Part shown: one piece after another, positions 23,357 to 35,555 of the stretch
Layout: every line of letters starts with the position of its first letter
Numbering within the stretch: position 1 is the first letter of the stretch
Assembly (NCBI GenBank): GCA_907163375.1
Contig: CAJQUW010004454.1
Location: 186,001-250,000 of the forward strand
Source: Prostheceraeus crozeri
Taxonomy: Eukaryota; Platyhelminthes; Polycladida; Euryleptidae
Direction: 5' to 3'
Length of the DNA: 64,000 nucleotides
Translations under genes and position numbers: made by a program
Notes under the pieces: model-generated
What the model was told of the DNA's origin: nothing
The model's database searches: none
What the model saw: the letters and a program-made list of their open reading frames with translations, nothing else

Positions 23357-25080
23357 CAGATCGGTAACCGTGATGTTGTGCTTAACAGCAGGGGATATCA
23401 AAGCTGATTTGTACTGCAATTAATTGCCTGCTGTTATCAAGAAATAAATTGCAATTCATTGATAGATTGAGGTTAACTGTTAGTGAAGCACGGTGACTGA
23501 CTACTTAATTTAATTATTGTGCTGCATCCTCATTCCGGCATGAACATCACTGCACTATCTGGATCTTTTCCAGATAACCTCCATAGCCTAAAAAAGGTAA
23601 TAAAAAAGAGGATATGAAACTTGTACTTTTAGTCATCATTGAAGAGCCTGACATTGGAACATGTCATTAATATTTTGCATGAGAAGGTCCGTATTTCGGT
23701 ACCCTTGTCTCCAAAAAAACACAAGTAGTTGCCCACTAAAGATCGGTGTGTGCCGCATTGGCGCTCATTCTGCATATTGTAGACGTGCCAGAAACATTCA
23801 ATGGTTTGTGCATGAGCTCTAGTCGTTGGATCCACAAAGTTTTCGGAATGATTTACCGAGATTAGGTTGTGTGTGTGCATTAAATTGGAGCTGGAAAAAA
23901 GTGGAGGGACTGTATTTCTTGCATTGGTGACGCGGTTTATCTGGAAAAGATCCCATTGTCGTACAACCAAACTGTTTGCAATCATAAATGTGTTAGTAGT
24001 AATTCAAGTATGCGTGGCAAAGAAGCTCTACACTTGTACGAAATAAATGTTCTCACTGCTTTTTGGAACGATTTCATGGTGCCCTTAGTTTAATGAATTT
24101 TCTAATTTATTTATGATCTCCAAACTCATTGTCAATTAGATAATAGCTTTGCCGCTATGGGATCTGCTGATCTGTTATCAGATAGTAAGCATCACTCAAA
24201 TGTCCAGATTACTTTAGCCTAACATGAATGCCTCTTAAAATATAGTTCCAGTCAAAACTGACAACTTCGAAGTTTCTATGATGCTCAGTTTTTGCATATA
24301 GTCATAGAAACGAAAATTTTCCGAAAAATCAAAATGAAATTTTGATAGCATGAAGATCTGTGACTATGTAATGGCGGATACCATTGACTTTCTCGTGCTT
24401 GAAATGTGTTGTATACAAATGTAAATTAATAAGATCCTTCGTTTAGCTTCAGGGGGAGGAGACCCCCCCCACCGATGGGTTGTGTTCGGAAAATGCCACA
24501 ACGGGGCGAAGGTTAAGCAGCAAACATCGTGAAACCAACTCCGATTACAAACTGATCTAGTGTCCAAAAGCATGGACATTAGAAACATCTTGTCGTCCTT
24601 TTTTGCTTGCTTAGAAAACTGATCCACACTACAAGCGTCGCTCTGCCACACTTCCACATCGCTTTTGCTTAAAACTAACTTCCTGTATGCTCCGACATAG
24701 ATTTGAGCAAGTCAACTGTGGATTTGTGAAGTGGATCTCTGAGGTCAAGGAAGAATCTATTGAAGCTTGAAATAATCTAAGATGTCCATTTTCTTGATCA
24801 ACTCTATCATTTCGAAACTGATTCATTGTGTTTGAAAACTTTCTCATGATCTATGTAAGCTCACTTCTACTGAATTGTCAAGTGAGAATCGCCTTCTACC
24901 GGTCAGTAATGAGGTTGTTTGCAGGTCAAATGTTGCTATCTGGCCTTATGCAAGTCTGAAGTCATTGTATTACGTTTGCTTGACTTAGCGGCTTCTATGA
25001 AAGCCGACGATGATGTAATTTCTTAACATTCTTCTGTTGCTGTGCAAATACGTGTGAATTGTCAATTCATTTCATTTCAG
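23357..25080. other. Intron 1, 3' part, nothing recognised
   Basis: No repeat family or RNA is supported. The last bases (tcaattcatttcatttcag) are a clear polypyrimidine tract and AG acceptor for exon 2. Confidence 0.5.
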
Positions 25081-25194
25081 GACTTCTGGACATGGGTGAG
25101 AAACTGCTTCTGGTGGTCGTCCTCCTCTTCATCATCTCATTGGCTATCAACTCAATCTTCTGTATCCGGTGCATTCTCATCTACTTCTACGGAT
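25081..25194 (+). CDS. Exon 2: transmembrane exon of the Ig-domain protein
   Basis: The acceptor TTTCATTTCAG ends at 25080 and the donor GGAT|GTGAGT begins at 25195. The exon is 114 bp and starts and ends in phase 1, so it fits exon 1 (split codon G+GA, Gly198) and exon 3 (T+CG, Ser236) exactly. It encodes residues about 198-236: LLDMGEK, then a hydrophobic run LLLVVVLLFIISLAINSIFC, then IRC-ILIYFYG. This is the single membrane span (about 206-226). Because the exon is symmetric, skipping it would keep the frame and give a product without its membrane anchor. Confidence 0.88.
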
Positions 25195-25282
25195 GTGAGT
25201 CAATGAGGAACATTATGTTTGAAACTAAAAATTGCGGCATTATAATGCGGCTCAGTAGCTCGGCTGTTGTGGTTCGTCATTG

Positions 25283-27190
25283 TTGAGGCCGAATCATTGC
25301 AATTAATTGATTGTTGAGGCGGAATGATTGCAATTGGTTGAATTTTGAGGTGGAATTATTGCAATTAATTGATTTTTGAGGTGGAATTATTGCAATTAAT
25401 TGATTTTTGAGGTGGAATCATTGCAATTAATTGATTGTTGAGGCGGAATGATTGCAATTGGTTGAATTTTGAGGTGGAATTATTGCAATTAATTGATTTT
25501 TGAGACAGAATCCTTGAAATTGGTTGATTTTTGAGGTGGAATTATTGCAATTAAGTGATTGTTGAGGTGGAATTATTGCAATTAATTGATTGTTGAGGAG
25601 GAATCATTGCAATTAATTGATTGTTGAGGCGGAATGATTGCAATTGGTTGAATTTTGAGGTGGAATTATTGCAATTAATTGATTTTTGAGACAGAATCCT
25701 TGAAATTGGTTGATTTTTGAGGTGGAATTATTGCAATTAAGTGATTGTTGAGGTGGAATTATTGCAATTAATTGATTGTTGAGGTGGAATTATTGCAATT
25801 AAGTGATTGTTGAGGTGGAATTATTGCAATTAATTGATTTTTGAGGTGGAATTATTGCAATTAATTGATTTTTGAGGTGGAATTATTGCAATTAATTGAT
25901 TTTTGAGGTGGAATTATTGCAATTAACTGATTGTTGAGGCAGAATCATTGCAATTAATTGATTTTTGAGGTGGAATTATTGCAATTAATTGATTTTTGAG
26001 GTGGAATTGCTGCAATTAAATGATTGTTGAGGCGGAGTCATTGCAATTAATTGATTTTTGAGACGGAATCCTTGCAATTGGTTGATTGTTGAGACCAAAT
26101 CATCGTAGTTAAATGATTTTTGAGACGGAATCCTTGCAATTGGTTGATTGTTGATACCAATCATTGCAATTAAATGATTGTTGATACCAATCATTGCAAT
26201 TAAATGATTGTTGATACCAATCATTGCAATTAAATGATTGTTGATACCAATCATTGCAATTAAATGATTGTTGATACCAATCATTGCAATTAAATGATTG
26301 TTGAGGCGAATCATTGCAATTAAATGATTGTTGAGACGGAATCCTTGCAATTAAATGATTGTTGAGGCGAATCATTGCAATTAAATGATTGTTGAGGCGA
26401 ATCATTGCAATTAAATGATTGTTGATACGGAATCCTTGCAATTAAATGATTGTTGAGGCGAATCATTGCAATTAAATGATTGTTGAGACCAAATCATCGC
26501 AATTAAATGATTGTTGAGGCGAATCATTGCAATCAATTGATTGTTGAGACCAAATCATCGCAATTAAATGATTGTTGAGGCGAATCATTGCAATCAATTG
26601 ATTGTTGAGGCGAATCATTGCAATCAATTGATTGTTGAGATCAAATCCTTGCAATTAAATGATTGTTGAGGCGAATCATTGCAATTAAATGATTGTTGAG
26701 GCGAATCATTGCAATCAATTGATTGTTGAGACCAAATCATCGCAATTAAATGATTGTTGAGGCGAATCATTGCAATTAATTGATTGTTGAGGCGGAGTCA
26801 TTGCAAATAATTGATTGTTGAGGCGAATCATTGCAATTAATTGATTGTTGAGGCGGAGTCATTGCAATTAATTGATTGTTGAGGCGAATCATTGCAATCA
26901 ATTGATTGTTGAGACCAAATCATTGCAATTAAATGATTGTTGAGACCAAATCTTTGCAATTAAATGATTGTTGAGACCAAATCATTGGAATTAAATGATT
27001 GTTGAGACCAAATCATTGGAATTAAATGATTGTTGAGACCAAATCATTGCAACTAAATGATTGTTGAGACCAAATCTTTGCAATTAAATGATTGTTGAGA
27101 CCAAATCATTGGAATTAAATGATTATTGAGACCGAATCACTGCTGTTAATTTATTGTTGAAACCGATCAATTGCAACTGATTGGTTGATG
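25283..27190. repeat. Minisatellite of about 31 bp, roughly 61 copies
   Basis: The array starts 89 bp after the exon 2 donor. The consensus is close to tgattgttgaggNg-aatcattgcaattaa, with unit lengths of 30-32 bp. Three zones differ: 25283-26040 mainly ggtggaattattgcaattaattga; 26150-26300 gataccaatcattgcaattaaatga (30 bp); 26900-27150 gagaccaaatcattgcaattaaatga. A larger pattern is visible early on, where the variant ggcggaatgattgcaattgg recurs near 25310, 25443 and 25628. No unique spacers are present. Minus-strand frames (for example 25985-26350) are by-products. Confidence 0.95.
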
Positions 27191-27588
27191 AATTAGATAA
27201 TTGTAATTACTTGGTTCGGTCAGTGTTAAATATAATGTGAAATTTAAATTTGCGAAGTCTGAGATGCAGCATTTACCATTAATTGATTCTCATCAATTTA
27301 TGAGCATGTTCAAGAAGATTTCTCAGAAACGGGTGATATATTGAAGAGCAGAAAATTCAGTTCGGTATTTTCTGCAAAGATTCGGATAATAATTTTCTAA
27401 GTTCCATGAGAATAAGAAACAATGAAAGCAACAGAGAAATCATTTACTATCTCATGTTTGACTCGGTCAGCGACAGACCAGATAAACTGCGATATAGAAT
27501 AGAAGAATAGAACATTTCCATGGAACATAATCTGTTTCCAAAAACAGAATTTGATCACATTTGATAAACAAAATGTGATTAGTTCAAG
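27191..27588. other. Intron 2, nothing recognised
   Basis: I see no exon or RNA. The stretch ends with gttcaag, the left copy of the direct repeat that brackets the palindrome at 27589. Confidence 0.4.
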
Positions 27589-27642
27589 CAAGGACGTCTA
27601 TATTTAGTACTATGGCCATAGTACTAAATATAGACGTCCTTG
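27589..27642. repeat. Perfect 54-bp palindrome flanked by 7-bp direct repeats
   Basis: Bases 27589-27615 are the exact reverse complement of 27616-27642 with no loop, centred on tatgg|ccata. The heptamer gttcaag abuts it on both sides without a gap (27582-27588 and 27643-27649). This is the footprint expected of a short palindromic insertion with a 7-bp target duplication, or of a template-switch event. Confidence 0.9.
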
Positions 27643-27649
27643 GTTCAAG

Positions 27650-28819
27650 TAAGAATCAATGCTGGTGACTGACTAAATGTTGCAACTTTTGAGAGAAAGT
27701 TGCACCGATGATAGAATGTCGAAGTTATTTATAACAACGACCTTTAGAAGTTTCAATATTTTCCCCTCACATGTACTTTGCAACCCAGAGTCGGAGACGT
27801 TGACATTTTACCACAACAGCTCCTGCGGCAAACACCGACTCACCATCCCTACTACAACTTGTCCTTTAGATGCTCAAATTACTCTGCTGAGGCAATCGTC
27901 CTTTCTCGTGAGGTGTAGACACAGGAGGGAGAACTTGTAATCAAATCGGTGCTTTGTCTGAAGTGAGATTCGAACAATACAAGTTTTGTAATAGTCCTCT
28001 CTGGATCCGTGATTGTGAAATGATTCAAATACGACGTTACGTAACAACAGTCTATCAAACAATGAAGACCCATATGACATAGAAACATAGAATGTCTCTC
28101 ATAATACTCTGTGTTGTAATGTCGGTCTGAGAATGAACGTGGCTGATATCTCCGCCTCCAATAAGAGCTCAGTATTGAATTAATTGGCTCTGACCAAGCA
28201 GGTAGCTCAGATTCTTTTGCGTTGGAATCAAATATTTTCTTGACAAAGGAAGTAATTACTGCAGTTACGGCAACCTGATGAAGAAATTAATAATACAGAG
28301 GAAACAGAATTGGAGACAACGTGCGATCCGCTTCCTTGATTATAGTGCAAATGTTATGTCATGAACTAAGGGAATTGATGAGATGGAGAACATGCTTCCT
28401 GTTGGTGAACTGAAGATTTCGGAGTCACATTTTTCTAATATGACCGTTTACAGATGAAGAGGTAAACATGCTCTATTTAATGTGGGCTTCCTAATTGAAT
28501 GAGAACTACGACGAATTATTTCCTGATAGCAACTAAAAAGGTTATTTGTAAAAATGGAAACAGTTTGCAAGAGCCGAAGTTCAACTCAAAAAAGTTTACA
28601 CGCAGTAATGAAATATAAGCTCTTGCAACCGGCAGAGCATCTACAATTTTTTGGATATCAAGCTCTCCTTTGTTTTCTTGAAAAAAATAAAGTTGCATAC
28701 AAGATCTTCATTTATTGCTATAAACACAGGGGCATTTCGTCCGATGTCCTCGGAGAGCACCGTGGGAATGACAATCGACAGCTACAACTCAAAGTGATCA
28801 GGTAGACAAAGGGACGGTG
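27650..28819. other. Intron 2, nothing recognised
   Basis: Several overlapping frames at 27677-28088 lack domains and splice context. Nothing is supported here. Confidence 0.35.
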
Positions 28820-30135
28820 ACAATAATAATAATAATGACGTTTATTTCTTATGCACCCCAGTAATAAGAATCGTGTTGGGGAAACCAAATGTGATAACAA
28901 TCAAGGTTAGACAAAAATTCAGTTTCAAGTAAAAACGAAAACAAAAAAAGTAAAAAAATGAACACTCTGACATATCATATAGAAAGACAAAATACCATCA
29001 AGAGGCGCAATTTGACAATTTTGACATAGATATTACAAAAGAGGATTGCTGAATCGAATTCGATACTATAGGTAGCCGGAATTTTCTTGAAAAAGGCAGT
29101 CGCGGAAGAATTATGTGATGGAGAGGATGATTTGGGTTCGCAATAATTTGCTTGAACAGTCTTAGTCCACACTTGGTTCTCCGATAATCTAGCGAAATCA
29201 TTAATGAACAATCACATGAGGAACCACAGATTATTTTATGACAACGCGATTGTACTCTATCCAACAACTTTGATTAATGACTTTGAAGGCTAACAAAAAG
29301 GGGGCACAGTATTCCATAATAGATCGGATGCACCCCTGATAGATACAAAATAATTCTTCTTTGTTTAAGAATGGCTTTAGCTGCCGGAGAACATACATAC
29401 GAGATGAAGATTTCTTGGATACGATTTAGAAGTGTGACTTCCAATTTATTCGTTTATCAAACACCACTCCGAGAATTTTCAGGGTCTGGACACTCGGTAT
29501 ATTACTCAATTCCCAAGAAAATTCCTGACTGCCCGTCTTCAGGGTTATTGACATCTGTCTGCATTTGTTCTGTTTGATGCTCATATTGTTCATTTTCATC
29601 CATTCCAAAATATGATTGTATGAAGAAACTAAAGGACTCTGAGATTGATACTTAAGAACGGCTCCACAAAGAAAAATGTCATCTGCATACTTGAGCAAGC
29701 ATACATCCTTATTAACCTCAAGATCAGATAGGAAGCAAGCGAAAAGAGTTGGTCCAACCGTGGATCCCTGCGGCACTCCAGTAGTTATTTTACGAAAATT
29801 GCTGAAATAAGATTTCCAGCATATTCTTTCCGATCGATCAAGAAGATAGTTACCAATAAAGGCTATCAAAAATAGATCAAATTTGTCTCTTGACATTTTC
29901 TGTGTGATAAATGGTCGAAACCCTTTTCAATATCGAAAGCGATCAAATGACAAGCGCAAATATGATCTGACGATAAGGTGTTTCCAATATAATTTGTTAA
30001 GTAGATAAGTGCACAACTCGTAGAACTTTGCTTCGTATAAGCAAATTGAGTAATGTCAGTCCTTGATTCAAACTCTCGTGAGTACCATTTCATGATTTCG
30101 CGCTCTATTATTCTGGCCGGCATAGATAGCAAAGA
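28820..30135 (-). pseudogene. Antisense LINE relic (5'-truncated non-LTR reverse transcriptase)
   Basis: Reading on the minus strand from 30132, the frame shows AFDIEKGFDHLSH (RT motif A). After a frameshift near 29890 come TTGVPQGSTVGPTLF (motif B) and LKYADDIFLCG (intact YADD catalytic motif), then LKILGVVFDKRINW and a distal LDRVQSRCHKII segment at about 29260. This is the layout of CR1/Jockey-type LINEs. It ends at about 28820 in an (ATT)n tail, a common 3' end for such elements. The upstream half of the ORF is missing. It lies antisense in intron 2. Confidence 0.85.
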
Positions 30136-30802
30136 GATTGTACGAGTAGTAGAATACTGTAGAATCTCACAATTAAAAACTATTCAAGAATGGAATGTTG
30201 TACTGCTTAAGATAACGATCACACAAGATCACAACAAAGTATGAAATGAGGGAAAAGTTTAATAGGTACAACAATAAATAAATAGCAGAAAAATAAATAA
30301 CATGAAAATGAAATTATTTTCTTAATTCGCTGATAGTTAAGCAAAAATTTAATTGCAACATTGGCAATCAGTCAATCTTAATTTGCAGCTCACAGTAATC
30401 AATTAGATGCAATTATTGCAATTAATTGTAAATGATCAGTGCTGTGTTGTGGTCACTGAAATGATGTCATTCAAGTTTGTGCGCATATGCTGCTGGTCAT
30501 AACTTTGTCTATCCTGATTCCATTCTTCTTTGCATGCTCATCTGACTCAATCATCGCAACGTTTTGTCAAGTGATCAGTTTTGCCTATAAATTTTTCATT
30601 CAAAAATGTGATTATCATTTCCAATCAATTAATTGGTGGAATTCAACTGTTAATACTTTTTAACTTTTCGTGTCCCCATGCCAGTGAGCGAAGATTCTAC
30701 AACAACTCTCCAACTGTTTTCCGAGTTAATAATTAAATCACTGAATCGTAAATGATCTTGTAATTGATAAAAAGGATTCGGAAATCTCATTCTGTTTTCC
30801 AG
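30136..30802. other. Intron 2, 3' end
   Basis: No repeat is recognised. The intron ends in cattctgttttccag, a good acceptor for exon 3. Confidence 0.45.
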
Positions 30803-31089
30803 CGGATGACTGGCGTCGGATAAAGATGGGAGGACTGTTGTGTATGAACGAAGAGATTCGAATCTACCGCGACATGAAGTCACCAAAGAGCCTTACTTAC
30901 CAAAGTTTGGGTCCTGAGTATTCCAAGCCTCCTCCTGAATTACCTCATCACGCCTTGCCAATGATGATGGAACCTCCGCAGAGGATGATCCGTCGACAAC
31001 ACAGCGCTCCCATCAATACAAGGAATTCCTATCACCAATACGCGCAGAACAAGCGGCCGAGCTCTCAGCAATCACAGAACAGTGATGCA
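30803..31089 (+). CDS. Exon 3: juxtamembrane cytoplasmic part of the Ig-domain protein
   Basis: The acceptor TGTTTTCCAG ends at 30802. The first two bases complete Ser236, and codons run to 31089, where TGCA|GTAAGT is the donor (phase 0). Residues 237-331 begin DDWRRIKMGG, basic after the membrane span as expected for a stop-transfer sequence. They continue with YRDMKSPKSLTYQSLGPEY, a proline run KPPPELPHH that could bind SH3 or WW domains, RMIRRQHSAP (a plausible basophilic kinase or 14-3-3 site) and a Gln/Ser-rich end. There are several tyrosines but no clear ITAM or ITIM. Binding roles are inference. Confidence 0.83.
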
Positions 31090-31175
31090 GTAAGTCGTGA
31101 ATTCATAGAAATCTTTCAGGTGCTCAGTCATTACATGCATCATCAACTTGAGCACACATTGTGTTACCGCATTTC

Positions 31176-31690
31176 TTCGCCGCGGCGCTTATCCGAAACA
31201 AGAGAATTTTGCTTCGGCGTTTTTTATTCGATGGCGACGCTAATTCGAAGGCGGCGTTCATTAGAAGCAGGAAATTTTTCAATGTTGAGAAAAAAATATA
31301 GTTGTATCATCATTTTTGCTTGGAATGAGTACCTTTTTGTGTACTTTCTGCATCTGTCTGTCTAGCCATTAGGTCAGAGAGCGCGTTCTTTTGCTTGCTC
31401 AGGGTCGCTGGCAATTTATGGGATCATTGCTGATGGGCATTTTTTATAGTTAGACCTTAAACTCAATTAGGCACGCTTAATAGGTCTAAATATTCATTCC
31501 TTATACACTATAGTTTCCGGTAAAGACAAGATAATTTCACATGAAAACACTGTCATGGATATATAGGACATGATATTAGGGGTACTATGAAGACAATTTA
31601 CCAAATAATTCAAAATTTGGTGCGGCATTTATTCGAGGGCGGCGTTTATTCGAAACAAGATAATTTTACTGCGGCGCTTATAGAAAAACT
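31176..31690. repeat. Pair of direct repeats rich in GCGGCGNTTATTCGAA motifs
   Basis: The block 31184-31235 (cggcgcttatccgaaacaagagaattttg, then cggcgttttttattcg) recurs in direct orientation at 31645-31690 (cggcgtttattcgaaacaagataatttta, then cggcgcttata). Extra gcggcgttNatt-gaa motifs sit between. These GC-rich, regularly repeated motifs in AT-rich DNA resemble sub-terminal repeats of DNA transposons. The frame of exon 3 runs through the first block only because the donor at 31090 is ignored. Confidence 0.6.
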
Positions 31691-34600
31691 GTATATGCTG
31701 TATACTAAGACTTTTGCATTTATACAACTTCATAAGTTCAAAGCATTTCACTATGGTAATGGCAAGAAATTGGAGGCAGATTCAAGGATTTACTATCTCA
31801 AGTGACACATTTTTGAGGACTTATTAGCATGCAGCGTATTATGGTGCTTATTAACAAGTGCAACTGCGTTTACCTATTTCATTGATTACCTTTTCTTGTT
31901 GTTACCTGTTGCCATGAAGTTAATTGAATTTGTAATTTTGCTTATGTAGGGCCTATATGTTTGTTCCTCACCATTACCAAAAGTGTTTACCAAAAACGAT
32001 TTATTGTTGTTATTACCATTAGATTATGTAATTTCATCAATATTACCAACTGCGTCCTTGCGATCAGCTGAGGTATCGTGAGTTATCATCTTCTCTTCGC
32101 CAAAACATCGAAAGGCAAGCGCAGATAATTTCTCAAATGATGTGCAGCATTACAAAATATGCAAATAATTTAGAAGTTTATATAATCATTGGAATTTAGG
32201 TAGTCCTTAAGAGGACTGATGACCGCTCCCACAGGCAAGCCAAAGTCAAAATTTTTGTAACAAAACACGTCAATTGACAGCTATCACAAAACGAAGGGTG
32301 ACCGAAAATTACATATTGTCAAACACGAATCTCGACATCAATGAGTCACATTTTAGGCTCGTCAGCAGGAAAACCATTCAGCTTTGTATTCCGGGTCCTT
32401 TTAATTTCCTGCTGCCCTGGTTGGGGGACCCTGTGAAACTTAGTATTACACACAACGATCGAAAACTCTTTACATGATAAAATCCAAACTTTTGTAAGAA
32501 GTTCATATGATTACAGAGGATATGTGTGAACTTTTGTGAACCTTCCTCTTCTCTTCTATTGCTAAAACACCGGAAGGCAAGTGTCTATATAACTTGGCAT
32601 TTCGGGCTAAAATAGCAACTTAACTGTATTTCTGAACTTAATGCTGATTGAGCAGATTCTTTCCTCGGGAACCACTTTGCATTTGATTTCATTCGATTCA
32701 CCGATATGACCACAACCCAAGCTTCATGCGAGAGATTTATGGAAGTGCTTGACCTGGCGCATAATCAAGTAGGTCCGCGGGTAATAAATTACATTGAAAA
32801 TGCCACTGCACGCCAAGTGAACAGTTGAACCTCAACTATCTGTTCAGCCCCACTATTCGCTCCGCAGTGGGAAATGTCAATGATTTTGCATCGGACCGAC
32901 ATTGACCCGACACTGATCTATTAGCTCTGTTCGACCCCTTGAAAAACGCGCGATCGACTTGTTGGCGAATCAAATGGAACACGAAAAATTCAAATTCCTT
33001 AACAACTTCACCCAAGTCAAATTCATTCACTTCGCATTTTATCTGAAGAAAGTCAAGTGATTGATGTCCTAAAAAGTGCACGAATGACGTCCCCATTCAC
33101 TGGGCAATTTGTATTGTTTACTTTTCCAATGTGCCCATTAAAAGTTGATAAATTTCAATGCTTGGCATGCAGTAAAGTTCGTTTAGAAATGTCAAAACCT
33201 TTTCTGGTGGTCTATAAAGTCTAATTCATCAGCTGACGGCAATTTTCAGAAGGCGGCTACATTAGCGGATTAAATTTGGCAACCAGAACATAATCATTCG
33301 TGAAATGAAGAGGAATAACTTTTGATTGATGCTCCCATTTCAACAGTCTGCGATACGGCGGTCATGGCTATTCCGTTCAATCTTTTGTTGTCATTGTATT
33401 TGTTATCGAAACACTTTCCAGCATCGAAAATCAATGACAATGGAGAGAAGTCAGAGAGGCGCTTCTGTTGTCATCTTTGAAACAATGAAATTCTGTCAAT
33501 GTTACTGTAAATGAGATAATTCGGACGATGTGAACATTCACGCCAGGACCCGCTTGATGGAGCAAGCGCAGATTACAAGCAATGAATGGATGCATCTTTT
33601 GATGGTACTTATGGGCTATCACTCCAGGTTTTCAAATAGGTTTAAAATCTGCAAAAATGAATCAATCGTCACCAAACTCCAAGAAGACGTATTTGAGCAT
33701 ATTTTCTACCCACATACAAAAATTCATGCAGATTGGACAGGTACTTTTTGCATTAGAGACGATAGCGTGAAGTGTAGCGATGTCAGCTGCTTGATCTGAC
33801 TTTCTCTGTTCGACGCATTATTGCTACTCGTGTGTGCATTGTTCTCTCTCCCTCTTCGTCTCATCTGCTGCTATTTGAAATCTTCTCACGGCTACTACCT
33901 TGCCACACCTTTTTTAAGTTAAATATGCTAGTGTCAGGGATGTGGCCTGGTCATCATCACTTCAGGAGTTGTCAGGAAATGACTGTTGACCTCAAGTGTT
34001 TCCTGCTCATCCCATGAGGTCAGAAGAAGTCAGATCAAGCTACAGACATCGCCACACTTCACGTTATCGCCCGTAATTCATGAAGTACCGCTCCGATTAG
34101 CACAAGTTTTGCCATGTGGGTAGGAAACATCCTCACTTAGGTCGGCTTAAAGTTATGTGACAATTGATTCACTTCCACGGATTCTAGACAAATTTGAAAA
34201 TGTGAGGGGATAACCCATAATTAACATTCAAATTATGTGCTGTAGGGAGTCATTCTGTCATTGATAGGCCCCACTCAAGGCCGTATGGGACCCCTTTTCA
34301 AGACGGTAAGAGCTTTTCTTTGTTTCCATGGCGACTCGCTCTTACGAGTTCACTTGTCATTCAACTATTCGTGCAGACAACTACAGTCCTTTCTTGAAAT
34401 GGTTAATATCAAGGATGATTGTAGCATGTTTGTCTTGAAAATTTGAACTGTATATAGATTGCTGACCTCATTCAGCATATAAAGGACACAAAGCGGGAAG
34501 TGAAAGGATTGAGTATCTTCTGCATGGATTTGTTCATTGTCTTAATAAGGGTAAACGGATGTTAGTGGAAATCAGCATTAATTCACGTCACCGGCATGTT

Positions 34601-35119
34601 TGGTCATAATTTTCCGAATGTTTTTCTTAGTGTCGGCATGAGCTCGGACTTGCCCTTCACCAGTGACTGGAAAGAATTGATTGGATCAGTTGCCAATTAT
34701 TCCAATTAATTGCAATTATTCACAAGTCAAAGAAGCAATTTATTGAACGATGTTTGTAGGCGATGCAGTAAATAAGCCTACCCAGTCGATAAGACGATAT
34801 TCTGTAGGCCTATTCGAATTAAAAGCAAATAAGTGTTTCATTCTAGCCTAATGCGAAACGTGTTCTTTACAATCTATAACATCAATGTAGACTTTAATTC
34901 AAAAGTCTCGAAATAAGCATATACATGAATATTTCATATATTCTAATTATTTCAGATAAGTTCAAACTATTCTAAATATAATTGAAAGTCATACCATCGA
35001 GATGGCTAGAGTGGCAGTGTTTCAGTGTTTGAACTGGAAAATATTACGCTTGTAGAATAGAGGAGAATGAAAGTATCAATTATTGCTTATTATTGATAAT
35101 TATCTGTCATTGCTTAATG
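31691..35119. other. Intron 3, first part, nothing recognised
   Basis: Frames of 60-90 codons occur (for example 33530-33799) but none has a domain or a convincing pair of splice sites. A small additional exon cannot be excluded. Confidence 0.35.
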
Positions 35120-35127
35120 CATATATT

Positions 35128-35547
35128 GGATACTTCTATTCTTCCCCCACCCCCACATTTCTGTTGTTGACACCCGGAAGTGTTGCATCGTCAACGATCT
35201 TCTCTTGCTCCTACGGGCAGTTTCACTAACGCCGCATAGTGTTGAGTGTGTAAAACTCCTCTTATCTGTATTGTAGAACATTTACAGCCTCAGAATCAGA
35301 CAACTGCTCGTCATTTGTCTGTAGACAACAATCACACGAAGTTCATGATCACAGGTGCACCTTGTATTCTAACTGAGTATCCAAGGGACCAATCCTTCAT
35401 CCCAGGGTTGAAGTAAGACTTCTCAGTCGTGTTGTAGTGTCACTCAGTGACAGATGAAGTCTATTCTAAACCCAATGTGACTAACTTTGGCGAAATTTGA
35501 TGATTTTGGAAAAGTTGAAAAATGTGGAGGGGACGCATAGAAGTACC
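35128..35547 (+). mobile_element. 420-bp non-autonomous TIR element, copy A, with 8-bp target duplication
   Basis: The ends are GGATACTTCTATTCTTCCCC and, inverted, GGTACTTCTATGCGTCCCC. The flanking octamer catatatt is identical on both sides (35120-35127, 35548-35555). An 8-bp duplication points to the hAT group or another 8-bp superfamily. Copy B lies in reverse orientation at 47015-47431. The interior has no open frame of note. Confidence 0.9.
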
Positions 35548-35555
35548 CATATATT

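Noticed and set aside
25283-27190. Resemblance to a CRISPR array (about 31-bp regular repeats)
   Set aside because: Units are contiguous with no unique spacers, and the setting is a metazoan intron.
33530-33799. An 89-codon frame with a possible donor (acag|gtactt at 33738-33743) as an extra exon of the Ig-domain gene
   Set aside because: No convincing acceptor in the right phase and composition unlike the tail; exons 3 and 4 already join in phase without it.
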